This document shows, piece after piece, positions 6,649 through 14,684 of a stretch of 64,000 bases of DNA. The position numbers and the translations under genes were made by a program. The notes below the pieces were generated by a model. That model had not been told where the DNA came from. It did not search any database and saw only the letters and a program-made list of their open reading frames with translations. This stretch comes from Chitinophagales bacterium (GTDB lineage Bacteria > Bacteroidota > Bacteroidia > Chitinophagales > Saprospiraceae), in contig JAAFIM010000003.1 of assembly GCA_013297745.1 (NCBI GenBank), forward strand, positions 55,790 to 119,789. The letters are read 5' to 3'. Every line of letters begins with the position of its first letter. Position 1 is the first letter of the stretch.

Positions 6649-8214
6649 ATGGAAAATAACGAACAACCGCGCACGCGGCAGCAGATTTACGACGCTATAG
6701 CTCAGGCTGGCACAAAAGAAGAATTTGTTTTATCGGAAATGAAGCGTTTGGGCTTTTGGGATATTACCAAAGAAGTTCCCAAAGAGTCCGAAGAATTGCG
6801 CCTCAAACGCCAAGAGTTGGTAAAACAGCTCAATGACTTGCTCAAAGTCCAACAACAATATGGCGACAGTCAAAAATTGTTGAAAGAAATGCGCGCCGAG
6901 CGTATGGCCAACGCCCTCAAAAAACGGGAAGAAACCAAAGCCCGCCGCATAGCCAACCGAAACGAAAAAGCGCGCCTTTGGGCGGAAAGCCAAGCGCAAG
7001 ATATTACCTATTTGGGCGAGGATGTATCGGGTGGTTTGAACCAAAAACAATCCGACACAGCCAAATTGCAACAATTGGGGCTGCCCGCCTATAACAATGT
7101 GTTGGAATTGGCGCAAGCAATGGGCGTATCTATGAGCGAGTTGCGATTTTTGGCATTTGATAGACGCACTAGCCGCGTTAGTCATTATCAACGGTTTGAA
7201 ATACCCAAGAAAACGGGCGGCACGCGCAAAATTTCCGCTCCTATGCCCCGTCTAAAAAAGGCGCAGTATTGGATTTTACAGAATATACTCTATCCTTTGC
7301 ACACGCACAAAGCCGCGCACGGGTTTGTACCCCAATTATCTATAGTTACAAACGCCCAAAACCACGTGGGCAAAGAGGTTTTAATCAATATAGACCTCAA
7401 AAACTTTTTCCCTACCGTTACTTACCGCCGCATCAAAGGTATGTTTGTAGCTTTGGGTTATTCCGAGCAGTTGGCGACGATTTTCGCGCTGTTATGTTCA
7501 GAACCCGATGTGGATAAGGTAGAATTAGACGGCAAAACCTTTTTTGTAACGCGCGGCGAACGCTTATTGCCTCAAGGCGCGCCCACAAGTCCAGCTTTGA
7601 CCAACATTATTTGTTACAAATTGGATATTAGATTGGCGGGTATGGCTGCCAAATTCGATTTTACCTACTCCCGCTACGCCGACGACATCAGTTTATCCGC
7701 TATGGATAGCCGTTATATCAATTTAGCTTTGCGCCAAGCCGAACAAATTATCACCGATGAGGGTTTTATTATCAACCCCAACAAAGTACAAGTGATGCGC
7801 AAAGGCGCGCAAAAAGAAGTTACGGGTATAGTCGTTAATGAAAAGTTGAACGTTAGCAAATCTCACCTCAAACAATTCCGCGCTGTGTTGCATACCCTTG
7901 CCAACAAAGGAGCGGACAAGGTTGTTTTCGGTGGTGCTAATTTGGAACTGTCTATACGCGGTTTTGCTCAGTTTGTGAAGATGGTTAATCCCGAAAAGGG
8001 GGAAAAATTGGTGCAAGAAGCCAACGAAATCCTTTCCCGTGAGGATATACGCCAACAATTGGATAAATTGAAAGGTACTAAACCCGCCAAATTTAGCCGC
8101 CGCCCCGCCAAAACTGAAGAAAAAGTGGTTGAAACCAAACCCAAAGCTGATATTATTGATAATAATTCTAATAATAATAACGCAGCAACCGATTGGTGGG
8201 ATATTTTTGCCTAA
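6649..8214 (+). CDS. Retron-type reverse transcriptase
   Basis: A 521-residue RNA-directed DNA polymerase. The RT palm motifs are all visible: INIDLKNFFPT with D249, LPQGAPTSP (308-315) and YADD at 343-346 with both catalytic aspartates. The two retron-specific signatures are also present: NAxxH as NAQNH (235-239), just before motif A, and VTG (391-393) in the Y region. An N-terminal extension of about 170 residues is basic and coiled-coil-like (about 45-110) and includes ITYLGEDVSG; it is longer than in classical retron RTs. The C-terminus (about 470-521) is low-complexity and ends in a short tryptophan motif (DWWDIFA). In retrons the RT copies part of the cognate ncRNA into msDNA, and the RT-msDNA complex controls a toxic or antiphage effector. 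The matching ncRNA lies upstream, separated by one gene. Not a group II intron RT: no maturase region or intron RNA was seen. Confidence 0.9.
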   Translation: MENNEQPRTRQQIYDAIAQAGTKEEFVLSEMKRLGFWDITKEVPKESEELRLKRQELVKQLNDLLKVQQQYGDSQKLLKEMRAERMANALKKREETKARRIANRNEKARLWAESQAQDITYLGEDVSGGLNQKQSDTAKLQQLGLPAYNNVLELAQAMGVSMSELRFLAFDRRTSRVSHYQRFEIPKKTGGTRKISAPMPRLKKAQYWILQNILYPLHTHKAAHGFVPQLSIVTNAQNHVGKEVLINIDLKNFFPTVTYRRIKGMFVALGYSEQLATIFALLCSEPDVDKVELDGKTFFVTRGERLLPQGAPTSPALTNIICYKLDIRLAGMAAKFDFTYSRYADDISLSAMDSRYINLALRQAEQIITDEGFIINPNKVQVMRKGAQKEVTGIVVNEKLNVSKSHLKQFRAVLHTLANKGADKVVFGGANLELSIRGFAQFVKMVNPEKGEKLVQEANEILSREDIRQQLDKLKGTKPAKFSRRPAKTEEKVVETKPKADIIDNNSNNNNAATDWWDIFA

Positions 8215-8528
8215 TTATTGGAGTTGTTTAGTATGATTTTTATCTTTTAATTTCTCTATGTTGTGCGGGACTAAAGTCCCAGCACAATTGATATTTAGGA
8301 TTTTTTCGCGCTTTTGGGGCTAAAGCCCCGCGCGTTTTATACTTTTATCGGTCAATACCAACGGGTTTTAACCCGTTGAAGGACAAAAAAACAATTGCAA
8401 CAGACTTTAGTCTGTTGCTTAAAAGGCATAAACAGTTATTTTTCTTGATTGAAAATGTAAAAAAATTCTTACTAAACATCTCTATTATTATAATAATTTA
8501 TAAATATCTATAGAAAAAGCAATTCGCC
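8215..8528. repeat. Cluster of four unlike palindromes after the RT gene
   Basis: The gap holds four separate REP-like hairpins, each with the A/T-rich centre seen elsewhere in the window: around 8258-8285 (GCGGGACTAAAGTCCC), 8308-8336 (GGGGCTAAAGCCCC with GCGC flanks), 8359-8379 (CAACGGGTTTTAACCCGTTG) and 8396-8419 (GCAACAGACTTTAGTCTGTTGC in two arms). The stems differ, so they are different repeats with a common design. No gene is seen. Confidence 0.6.
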
Positions 8529-8813
8529 TTAATTGGTGGGTTGCTTTTTTTTGTGTTTATACCCGTTTTTGCAAAGTTTTAACGCGTTATTTGCGTGACT
8601 CAACGCGTTATTCACGCGGCTCAATGCATTATTTGCGCGGCTCAATGTGTTATTTGCGTGGCTCAATGTATTATTTGCGTGGCTCAATGTGTTATTTGCG
8701 TGGCTCAATGTGTTATTTGCGCGGCTCAACGTGTTATTTGCGTGGCTCAATGTGTTGTTTGCGTGGCTCAATGCCTTGTTTGCGTGTTTCAATGCCTTGT
8801 TTGCGCGTTTCAA
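8529..8813 (-). CDS. Heptad-repeat ORF over the minisatellite (doubtful gene)
   Basis: The minus strand is open for 94 residues from a TTG codon at 8811-8813: MKRANKAL, then about eleven copies of a seven-residue unit (SHANNTL), then a basic tail. The heptad could form a coiled coil. Against it: the unit is 21 bases, so all frames stay open once one is; three plus-strand frames are open too; there is no ATG; and no promoter was found. It could be a real repeat protein, but the repeat explains the open frame without selection. Confidence 0.25.
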   Translation of the reverse strand: MKRANKALKHANKALSHANNTLSHANNTLSRANNTLSHANNTLSHANNTLSHANNTLSRANNALSRVNNALSHANNALKLCKNGYKHKKKQPTN

Positions 8814-8822
8814 TGCGTTAAA
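8580..8822. repeat. 21-bp minisatellite, about 11 units
   Basis: Tandem array of a 21-base unit with consensus GTTATTTGCGTGGCTCAATGT, starting about 8580 and decaying toward 8822 (the last units change to TTGTTTGCGTGTTTCAATGCC). Units differ by one to three bases, mostly transitions (GCGTGG/GCGCGG, AATGT/AACGT). Confidence 0.85.
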
Positions 8823-8834
8823 TTTGTGTTTTAG

Positions 8835-9141
8835 GTGATAAAAAAATTATTGGCGGTTAGGATGTAGATTTTTAAATTGGATTAAGCAACAAATAGGTTT
8901 TTATTTTTTACAAACCCCGTGTTTTACACGGGGCAATTGCTGTTCAACCCCGTTGGGGTTGGCAATATAAAACCCCAACGGGGTTTAACAAAAATAGCCC
9001 CGCGTTACAACGCGGGGACAATGTGTAAAAAAATTTACAAGATGATTTAATTTTTAATTGTTATTTTATTTTTTTTTATAAAATTGGCACGATATTTGTA
9101 GTCATAAATATAATTTTTAACTAATTTAATTTTTTAAAATA
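8835..9141. repeat. Palindromic repeats before the 9142 gene
   Basis: Three kinds of hairpin lie here: CCCCGTGTTTTACACGGGG (about 8916-8935), an inverted pair of AACCCCGTTGGGGTT and AACCCCAACGGGGTT (about 8946-8988), and CCCCGCGTTACAACGCGGGG (about 8999-9018). The rest is AT-rich spacer. A TATTTG box at about 9093-9098 could be part of the promoter of the next gene, but the match is poor. Confidence 0.6.
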
Positions 9142-9759
9142 ATGGCAAAATTTTTTCCCCGTAGCGAAGCCGAAAAACGGGTTTGGTTAGCACATTTTAA
9201 AGAAAAACTGCCCGTAATTGGGCGCAATTTAAATTTAGACCCAAATAGATTGCAACAAATAGACGCAAAATTGGGGTTAATGATTGCACAAATAGATGAT
9301 GTACACGCTGCCGAAATGAATTTGGCTACTGTAGTACAAACGCGCAACGAAAACAGGGACGAAACTATGCCTGAAGTGTTTCAGTTGGCAAAAGAGATAA
9401 AAACCAACAGTAATTATCTCAAATCTATGGGCGAAACGCTGGGAATTGAACCCAATCCGCGCCCAAAAGCGGCTAAAACTGTGCCAAGTATAGAAAGTTT
9501 GGAAGTTGTGGTTAAAATTAGCAATCAAAAAATTACTTTTGAGTTCAAAAAACCGCGCGGGGTGTCTGTGATTATTTATTGCCGCCGCAGCGATGAAGAT
9601 TTTGTGCAAGTTCGGCAAATTACGGGCAACAGTTACGAAGATACCCGCAGCAATTTGCGCAATCAACCCATAGAAAAGCGCGAGTATTGTTTTACGCTGA
9701 TAAAAAATGACAAAGAAAGCGACCGTTCCACTATCTACCCTGTGGCGGCTTTGCAATAA
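9142..9759 (+). CDS. Hypothetical protein with C-terminal fibronectin-III-like strand region
   Basis: A 205-residue protein without signal peptide. The N-terminal half (about 1-115) is helical and charged (EAEKRVWLAHFKEKLPVIGR). The C-terminal half (about 120-205) reads as beta strands (ITFEFKKPRGVSVIIYCRRS, then EKREYCFTLI) with the look of a fibronectin type III module. I do not recognise a named family. It stands alone between repeat DNA and a terminator. ATG at 9142 is the only sensible start. Function unknown. Confidence 0.7.
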   Translation: MAKFFPRSEAEKRVWLAHFKEKLPVIGRNLNLDPNRLQQIDAKLGLMIAQIDDVHAAEMNLATVVQTRNENRDETMPEVFQLAKEIKTNSNYLKSMGETLGIEPNPRPKAAKTVPSIESLEVVVKISNQKITFEFKKPRGVSVIIYCRRSDEDFVQVRQITGNSYEDTRSNLRNQPIEKREYCFTLIKNDKESDRSTIYPVAALQ

Positions 9760-9762
9760 CAA

Positions 9763-9801
9763 AAAAACCAACCTGCAAAATGCGCAAGTTGGTTTTTTTT
9801 A
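9763..9801. terminator. Bidirectional terminator between convergent genes
   Basis: Stem AACCAAC...GTTGGTT with inner TGC/GCGCA pairing, A-run on one side and T-run on the other. It serves the 9142 gene on the plus strand and the outer-membrane protein gene on the minus strand. Confidence 0.75.
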
Positions 9802-9814
9802 TTAAAATAATGGT

Positions 9815-10564
9815 TTAAAATTGATAAGATATGCCCAAAGCCGCACCAATTTGATACTGAAAACGATTTATTTTATAACGAACCGTAGCAAAATTAGCTT
9901 CAGCAAAAGCGGATATATTTTTATACAATTTATAGTTAAAATTTACCCCTGTTTGTAGCTGTGCCCAACTGTTATTTTCTGTATTTGGTTTATTATTTGC
10001 ACTTCTTTGGCTTATTTTGCCGTCTTGTAAGTCGCTAATTATATAATTTTGTGCTACAATAATAGTTGGGTTGTAAGCTAATTTTATAGATAAATCCCAT
10101 TTGTTGCGTTTGATAACTGCATAACTTGCGCCGAGTTGTAATTGTAGAAAATGAAAATTATTTACGACTGATAAAGTTGGATTTGAATACTCTTCTCCTA
10201 AATTTGCGTAAGCTTGGTCTAAAAAAGGTTCCGTTGGAGGAGCTGTTATAATTCCAGGTATTATTATACGCGGGTCAGGATAATAACGCAATAAACGTTT
10301 TGTATTTACGCTAAAATATGCACAAGATACAAAGGCAGCTAATCTATTGAATTGTTTTTTAATTCCTACGCCATATAACGTATTATACTTTTTGTTAAAA
10401 CTATAAAAACCATCCAAATCCCGATTAGTATAAATTGGCGACACTGAAGCGTTGATAGCCCAATGATTATCTACAATTTTCTTTTTAGGCTTACGTTTTT
10501 GCGCATAAGTGTGGGTTGAAACAAAAAATAAGAGCGCGATAAGCGATAACAGTTTAAAATACAT
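9815..10564 (-). CDS. Outer-membrane beta-barrel protein
   Basis: A 249-residue exported protein. Residues 1-21 are a clear signal peptide (LLSLIALLFFVSTHTYAQ, cleavage after AQ likely). The mature part starts with a very basic stretch (KRKPKKK) and continues as alternating strands with aromatic residues. It ends in YQF, the C-terminal phenylalanine expected of a beta-barrel. The size fits an eight-stranded OmpW/porin-family barrel of the kind common in Bacteroidota. It is transcribed toward the terminator at 9763. Ligand and role cannot be told. Confidence 0.7.
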   Translation of the reverse strand: MYFKLLSLIALLFFVSTHTYAQKRKPKKKIVDNHWAINASVSPIYTNRDLDGFYSFNKKYNTLYGVGIKKQFNRLAAFVSCAYFSVNTKRLLRYYPDPRIIIPGIITAPPTEPFLDQAYANLGEEYSNPTLSVVNNFHFLQLQLGASYAVIKRNKWDLSIKLAYNPTIIVAQNYIISDLQDGKISQRSANNKPNTENNSWAQLQTGVNFNYKLYKNISAFAEANFATVRYKINRFQYQIGAALGISYQF

Positions 10565-10636
10565 ATTGAATCCCGATTAATTTTGATAACTATTCGGAAT
10601 AAAACGGGGATAAAATAAATAGGTTGGGTTATAAAA

Positions 10637-10672
10637 ACAAAAAAAGCGATTGTTTCCAACCGCTTTTTGTAT
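10637..10672 (-). terminator. Terminator of the glutamate dehydrogenase gene
   Basis: On the minus strand AAAAAGCGGTT, loop GGAAAC, then AATCGCTTTTTTT, 18 bases after the stop codon of the dehydrogenase gene. Stem has one mismatch; the T-run is long. Confidence 0.7.
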
Positions 10673-10689
10673 AAAAATGTATGTATTGA

Positions 10690-12105
10690 CTATGGGAATA
10701 TGCCCAAAGCTGCGTAGTCGTTGCCAATTTTTTTGATAGCATAAACAAAAGCAGCAGTGCGCAAGCTATTCAATCCAGCTATAGATTTCCAAGTGTTGCG
10801 GATACCGTGGTAAGCGGTAATCATAGTTTCTTCCAAACCAGAGCGAACCAAATCCACCTCGTCAGCACCGCGAACGATAATCGCGCGGTCGCGTTCGTCA
10901 ACTTTTTTGCCAGTTAGGCTTTCTACTGTATTGATGATATTTTCGTACGCTTTTTGTTCAAAACGTTTTTGCATACGGCCGAAACGCACGTGAGAAAGGT
11001 TTTTCAACCATTCAAAGTAAGAAACGGTAACCCCACCAGCGTTGATGTACATATCGGGGATAATCAAACAACCGCGTTGCAATAAAATAGCTTCAGCTTC
11101 GGGCGTAACGGGACCGTTGGCAGCTTCGGCGATGATTTTAGCTTTGATACGAGCAGCGTTATCGGCATTGATTTGGTTTTCCAAAGCAGCAGGAACGAGA
11201 ATATCACATTCCAACTCCAACGCTTCGCCACGAGTTGCCAATTGAGTTGCACCAGCGAAACCAAGGATTGAACCTGTTTTGTCGCGGTGAGCAATCAACG
11301 CTTCTACGTCCAAACCAGCAGCGTTATAGATAGCGCCATCGTGTTCGGCAACGCAAATCACTTTAACCCCACCCTCTTTTTGAGAGATTAAGCCCGTGTA
11401 AGAACCCACGTTACCCAAACCTTGGATAACCATAGTTTTGCCTTCCAAGCCTGTGGTCAAACCCAACGCTTTCATATCGTCTTCAAACGAGCAAGCAGTG
11501 CGCAAGCCGTAGAATACACCACGACCTGTAGCTTCTGTACGCCCTTGAATACCGTTTTGGTTAACGGGTTTGCCCGTAACGCAACCAGCAGCGTCGATTT
11601 CGCCGTGTTTGAGCGCGGTATAAGTATCTACAATCCAAGCCATTTCGCGAGGACCTGTACCATAATCGGGAGCGGGAACATCAAGGCCTGGGCCGATGAA
11701 GTTTTTGCGCACCAATTCGGCAGTATAGCGGCGAGTGATACGCTCCAATTGTTCAACTGTGTATTTTTTAGGATTAATTTTAATCCCACCTTTTGCACCA
11801 CCAAAAGGAACATCAACTACAGCACATTTGTAAGTCATCAACGCAGCAAGAGCCATAACCTCATCTTGGTTAACGTCTTCGCTGTAACGGATACCACCTT
11901 TGGTAGGTTGGCGGTGATTGCTGTGCTGAACGCGGTAGGCTTCCAAAACCTCTACGTCGCCATTGGCTAATTTGAGCGGCACTTGCACTCTCAAAACTGC
12001 ATTGCAACCTTTAATTTGTTGGAGTAAGCCCTGCGGCAAACCTGTGAAAGGGGCGGCTTGGTCGAAATACTTTTCAACGCCCTGAAAAAAGCTGTACGCT
12101 GACAT
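10690..12105 (-). CDS. Glu/Leu/Phe/Val-family dehydrogenase, probable glutamate dehydrogenase
   Basis: Catalyses reversible oxidative deamination of an amino acid, most likely glutamate to 2-oxoglutarate, linking nitrogen and carbon metabolism. The 471 residues from ATG at 12105 carry the family landmarks: KGGIRY (69-74), [20 protein letters not shown] with K93 and the catalytic K105, and a Rossmann glycine motif ([11 protein letters not shown]). An upstream in-frame start 27 codons earlier gives an unlikely basic tail, so the inner ATG before [13 protein letters not shown] is preferred. The protein is somewhat longer than typical ~425-residue bacterial enzymes. Substrate choice between glutamate and branched-chain amino acids cannot be proven by eye. 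It is the last gene of a minus-strand run from 16123. Confidence 0.88.
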   Translation of the reverse strand: MSAYSFFQGVEKYFDQAAPFTGLPQGLLQQIKGCNAVLRVQVPLKLANGDVEVLEAYRVQHSNHRQPTKGGIRYSEDVNQDEVMALAALMTYKCAVVDVPFGGAKGGIKINPKKYTVEQLERITRRYTAELVRKNFIGPGLDVPAPDYGTGPREMAWIVDTYTALKHGEIDAAGCVTGKPVNQNGIQGRTEATGRGVFYGLRTACSFEDDMKALGLTTGLEGKTMVIQGLGNVGSYTGLISQKEGGVKVICVAEHDGAIYNAAGLDVEALIAHRDKTGSILGFAGATQLATRGEALELECDILVPAALENQINADNAARIKAKIIAEAANGPVTPEAEAILLQRGCLIIPDMYINAGGVTVSYFEWLKNLSHVRFGRMQKRFEQKAYENIINTVESLTGKKVDERDRAIIVRGADEVDLVRSGLEETMITAYHGIRNTWKSIAGLNSLRTAAFVYAIKKIGNDYAALGIFP

Positions 12106-12166
12106 AACGTTTTTGTTGTTTAAAAAATTTTTTGAATAAAATATATGGTAAAAACGATTATCTGAT

Positions 12167-12613
12167 TTAAAATTCTGTTTCAACACATAATTTCCTAAAA
12201 GGAATATCTTTAATCTGTGTTAATATATCTGAAGCAATGGGAAAAGCAAAATCATCTTGAAACCAAATAACTATTAGAGTAGAAATAAACCAATCTTCTT
12301 CATTATTTTTGTTTTTTAAACCACCACTACCAAAATGCGTCAAATTTGATATGCAGCAAGCAGAAGGTAAAGACATAGGCACACCAAATCCATATTCGCC
12401 TTTGTACTCTATAGGCGTTTGTGTAGGGGTAATGAGATGCAAAGCTTTTTGTTGAAAAATGTGTTCAGCTCTTCGCTTTGCCTGCTCTATAATCATTTGA
12501 TTTAGTCTATCGTGAGGCAATCCTTCGATTAAACCTACATAAGTTGGAAATTGATAAAAGCCTTCTATAGAAACCACTAAATTGCGGTCGACAATAAGTT
12601 TATTTTTATTCAT
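12167..12613 (-). CDS. Hypothetical protein
   Basis: A 148-residue protein starting [19 protein letters not shown]. An upstream in-frame start (12676) would overlap the CcmD-like gene in another frame, so the ATG at 12613, five bases after that gene's stop, is preferred. It has no signal peptide or membrane segment. Two cysteines (ACCISN) stand in the middle. No family was recognised. Its tight spacing suggests co-transcription with the heme/cytochrome c maturation genes upstream. Confidence 0.6.
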   Translation of the reverse strand: MNKNKLIVDRNLVVSIEGFYQFPTYVGLIEGLPHDRLNQMIIEQAKRRAEHIFQQKALHLITPTQTPIEYKGEYGFGVPMSLPSACCISNLTHFGSGGLKNKNNEEDWFISTLIVIWFQDDFAFPIASDILTQIKDIPFRKLCVETEF

Positions 12614-12618
12614 TTTAT

Positions 12619-12798
12619 CTACTCCTCTTCCTGTTGTTCGAGCTGTTTGAGGCGGCTTTCCATAGTAAAAAGCCAATAAAATACAGCGATTAAGAGAATA
12701 GCGATAACGCCCACGACTACATAAATTTTGCCATTGCTGTACATAAGAGCTTCAGAAGCGGATTGGACAGCGGCGGGGGGATTAAGTTGGGTATTCAT
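12619..12798 (-). CDS. CcmD-like small membrane protein
   Basis: A 59-residue single-span protein: short polar N-terminus, MYSNGKIYVVVGVIAILLIA, FYWLF, then a charged tail (ESRLKQLEQQEEE). This is the pattern of Bacteroidota CcmD-family proteins, which accompany CcmC in heme delivery for cytochrome c maturation. It lies directly downstream of the CcsA/CcmC gene on the same strand, which supports the call. Confidence 0.75.
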   Translation of the reverse strand: MNTQLNPPAAVQSASEALMYSNGKIYVVVGVIAILLIAVFYWLFTMESRLKQLEQQEEE

Positions 12799-12909
12799 AC
12801 GATAAAAGAGAATAAAATACGGTTAAAATGATTTTTCGGGGGCAAAGGTGCGTTTTTTTTATGAATTAAAAGGTATAAACCGAATAAAATTTTTTCAAAA
12901 AGCAGCTTT

Positions 12910-13989
12910 TTATCCCATTTTTTCCGCTTTGCGGGCAGCTAATAGCACAATACGCGCGTTTATGTTCGCAATCCATACCCCAAACAGTATCCAGCCGATA
13001 ATAGCGGGGTAGAAAACAAGTCTTAAGTTGTTGTCCAAATCATAACTGCTAAAAGCGGGATTTCCCCCCATACCAGGGTGCAAACTATCCACCATACGCG
13101 GTACAATATACAGCAAAGGTATTAGCGTGGAAAAAGCAAAAATGTTGTAAATGGCCGAAATGCGCCCTTTTTTGTCCAAATCTTCAAAAGAACCCCTAAG
13201 CACAAAATAAGCCATATAAATTAATAAAGCTATAGCCGAAGTGTTCTGTTTAACGTCCCAACTCCACCAATCGCCCCAAGTATAACGCGCCCACAACGCG
13301 CCCGTCAATATCCCCACTATCCCATATAATAAACCTATAGCGGCAAAAGATTGAGATTTAACATCATAAACATTATGCTGGGGGCGGCGCAGGTGCAAAA
13401 TGCTATAAATAGCCGAAACCAAGAGCAATAACATCATCCCAAACCACATCGGCACGTGAAAGAATAAATTGCGGATAGATTCTTCTAATATATTGAGAAA
13501 GGGGAATTTGCGCCCTTCGCTTTGGGGATAAGGTTGTACGGCAGAGAAAGCAGCTTGAGTATTTTCGCCAATTTTATCAAAAATTACCGCCGATTTTACT
13601 GAAGTATAACCTTGTGTGGGGCTGCTAATTTCTAACAAAGGATAGGGACTTTTTTTATTGAGCGCGGGCGAGCTAATATCCACGGGCATATTCCCCTCTG
13701 GTATATCAAAATTAAGCACCAAATCATTCCCCAACACCTGCGCACCTTTGGCTTCAATAGCTTGGTTTTTATTCAAACGGATACGCGCCTTGAGCGAATT
13801 GTTGGCTACATCGGGCGCATAATTGGAATTGTACGTGGATAATTGGAGTAGCACTTCCCCCCGTTGGGAGATAAAAGCTGGGCTAATTTTTTGCACGCCT
13901 GCGCCCATAGGTGTGAGCATACCAGCGATTAATGTGTAAAAAATTAGACTAATCGATAAAAATTTCCACCAATGTTGTTTGATAAGCAT
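12910..13989 (-). CDS. ccsA: Cytochrome c biogenesis protein CcsA/CcmC family
   Basis: Inner-membrane heme-handling protein for cytochrome c maturation. The 359 residues contain a first membrane segment (about 10-28), a ~140-residue periplasmic region rich in strands, and then five or so membrane spans. The family's tryptophan-rich heme-binding motif WGDWWSWDVKQ follows the third span; histidine candidates stand in the flanking loops (FFHVPMWFG, LHPGMGG). The large N-terminal periplasmic insertion is a Bacteroidota feature. The neighbouring CcmD-like gene fits. Whether it is best called CcmC (system I) or CcsA (system II) is not decided by the sequence. Confidence 0.85.
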   Translation of the reverse strand: MLIKQHWWKFLSISLIFYTLIAGMLTPMGAGVQKISPAFISQRGEVLLQLSTYNSNYAPDVANNSLKARIRLNKNQAIEAKGAQVLGNDLVLNFDIPEGNMPVDISSPALNKKSPYPLLEISSPTQGYTSVKSAVIFDKIGENTQAAFSAVQPYPQSEGRKFPFLNILEESIRNLFFHVPMWFGMMLLLLVSAIYSILHLRRPQHNVYDVKSQSFAAIGLLYGIVGILTGALWARYTWGDWWSWDVKQNTSAIALLIYMAYFVLRGSFEDLDKKGRISAIYNIFAFSTLIPLLYIVPRMVDSLHPGMGGNPAFSSYDLDNNLRLVFYPAIIGWILFGVWIANINARIVLLAARKAEKMG

Positions 13990-14000
13990 ATTAGATAAAA

Positions 14001-14564
14001 TTACTGCGCTTCTTTATTCTCAAAGAAGCTGAAAATGGATTTACCATAATTGCGCGTTTCTATAAACTGTGGCGCATTTTCAAAATTATGGCTTTTGTCG
14101 TGTTCAACAATCAAAACGCCCCCTTTGTTTAATAATTGCTGTTCAAATACCAACTTGGGCAGTAACGCCGTTTGGGGCAGCGCATAGGGCGCGTCAGCGA
14201 AAATAATATCGTAAGACTGTTTGGCGTAAGCTAAAAAGCCGAACACGTCAGTTTTTAGAATTTGATATTGCGACTTTTCTAACTTAAAAATCTCGCAATG
14301 TTGTTGGATATGTTGGGTGCAAATGGCATTTTTTTCCACAAAACTAACCTGTTTTGCCCCACGGGATATAAATTCAAACCCAATAGCCCCCGTACCCGAA
14401 AATAAGTCCAAAACCTGCGCGTCTTCTATTTCTATCCAATTCTGAAGGATATTGAATAAACTTTCGCGGGCAAAATCTGTAGTTGGTCGGGTTAAGGCTT
14501 CTGCGTTTTTGAGTTTTGGGAAACTAATCTGCCGCCCTTTGAGGCTGCCGCTAATAATGCGCAT
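14001..14564 (-). CDS. rsmD: 16S rRNA (guanine966-N2)-methyltransferase RsmD
   Basis: Methylates G966 of 16S rRNA using S-adenosylmethionine. The 187 residues begin MRIISGSLKGRQI, carry TRPTTDFARESLFNIL, and the SAM-binding LDLFSGTGAIGFEFISRGA. The motif IV region reads FADAPYALP, where DPPY is usual, a small deviation at the second residue. Length is normal. The stop lies 12 bases upstream of the ccsA start, so the two are probably co-transcribed. Confidence 0.92.
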   Translation of the reverse strand: MRIISGSLKGRQISFPKLKNAEALTRPTTDFARESLFNILQNWIEIEDAQVLDLFSGTGAIGFEFISRGAKQVSFVEKNAICTQHIQQHCEIFKLEKSQYQILKTDVFGFLAYAKQSYDIIFADAPYALPQTALLPKLVFEQQLLNKGGVLIVEHDKSHNFENAPQFIETRNYGKSIFSFFENKEAQ

Positions 14565-14684
14565 AGGTTTTAGTTGTTAGTTGTTGGTGATTAGTTATTT
14601 TGTTAATGATAAATTGTTAGAAATTGTTTATGTCTATTGTTGTATCACTTTTATACAAGCAACTAACCCACTAACAATCAATTA
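14565..14684. other. Short gap rich in TTAGT-type words
   Basis: The 120 bases hold repeated TAGTTGTTAG/GATTAGTTA words and the loosely complementary TAACCCACTAACAATCAATTAC. A like TTAGTGGTTAGTGATTAG stretch stands at 6550-6575. No gene, promoter or strong hairpin is seen. Confidence 0.4.

Noticed and set aside
6649..8214. Group II intron or diversity-generating RT
   Set aside because: No maturase or HNH region, no intron RNA domains and no template/variable repeat pair; the NAxxH and VTG signatures and the upstream RNA point to a retron.
8580..8834. Three plus-strand open frames over the minisatellite
   Set aside because: They exist only because the unit is 21 bases long; the peptides are cysteine-rich or hydrophobic repeats with no start signal.
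11422..11970. 182-residue plus-strand open frame
   Set aside because: It is the shadow of the glutamate dehydrogenase gene.
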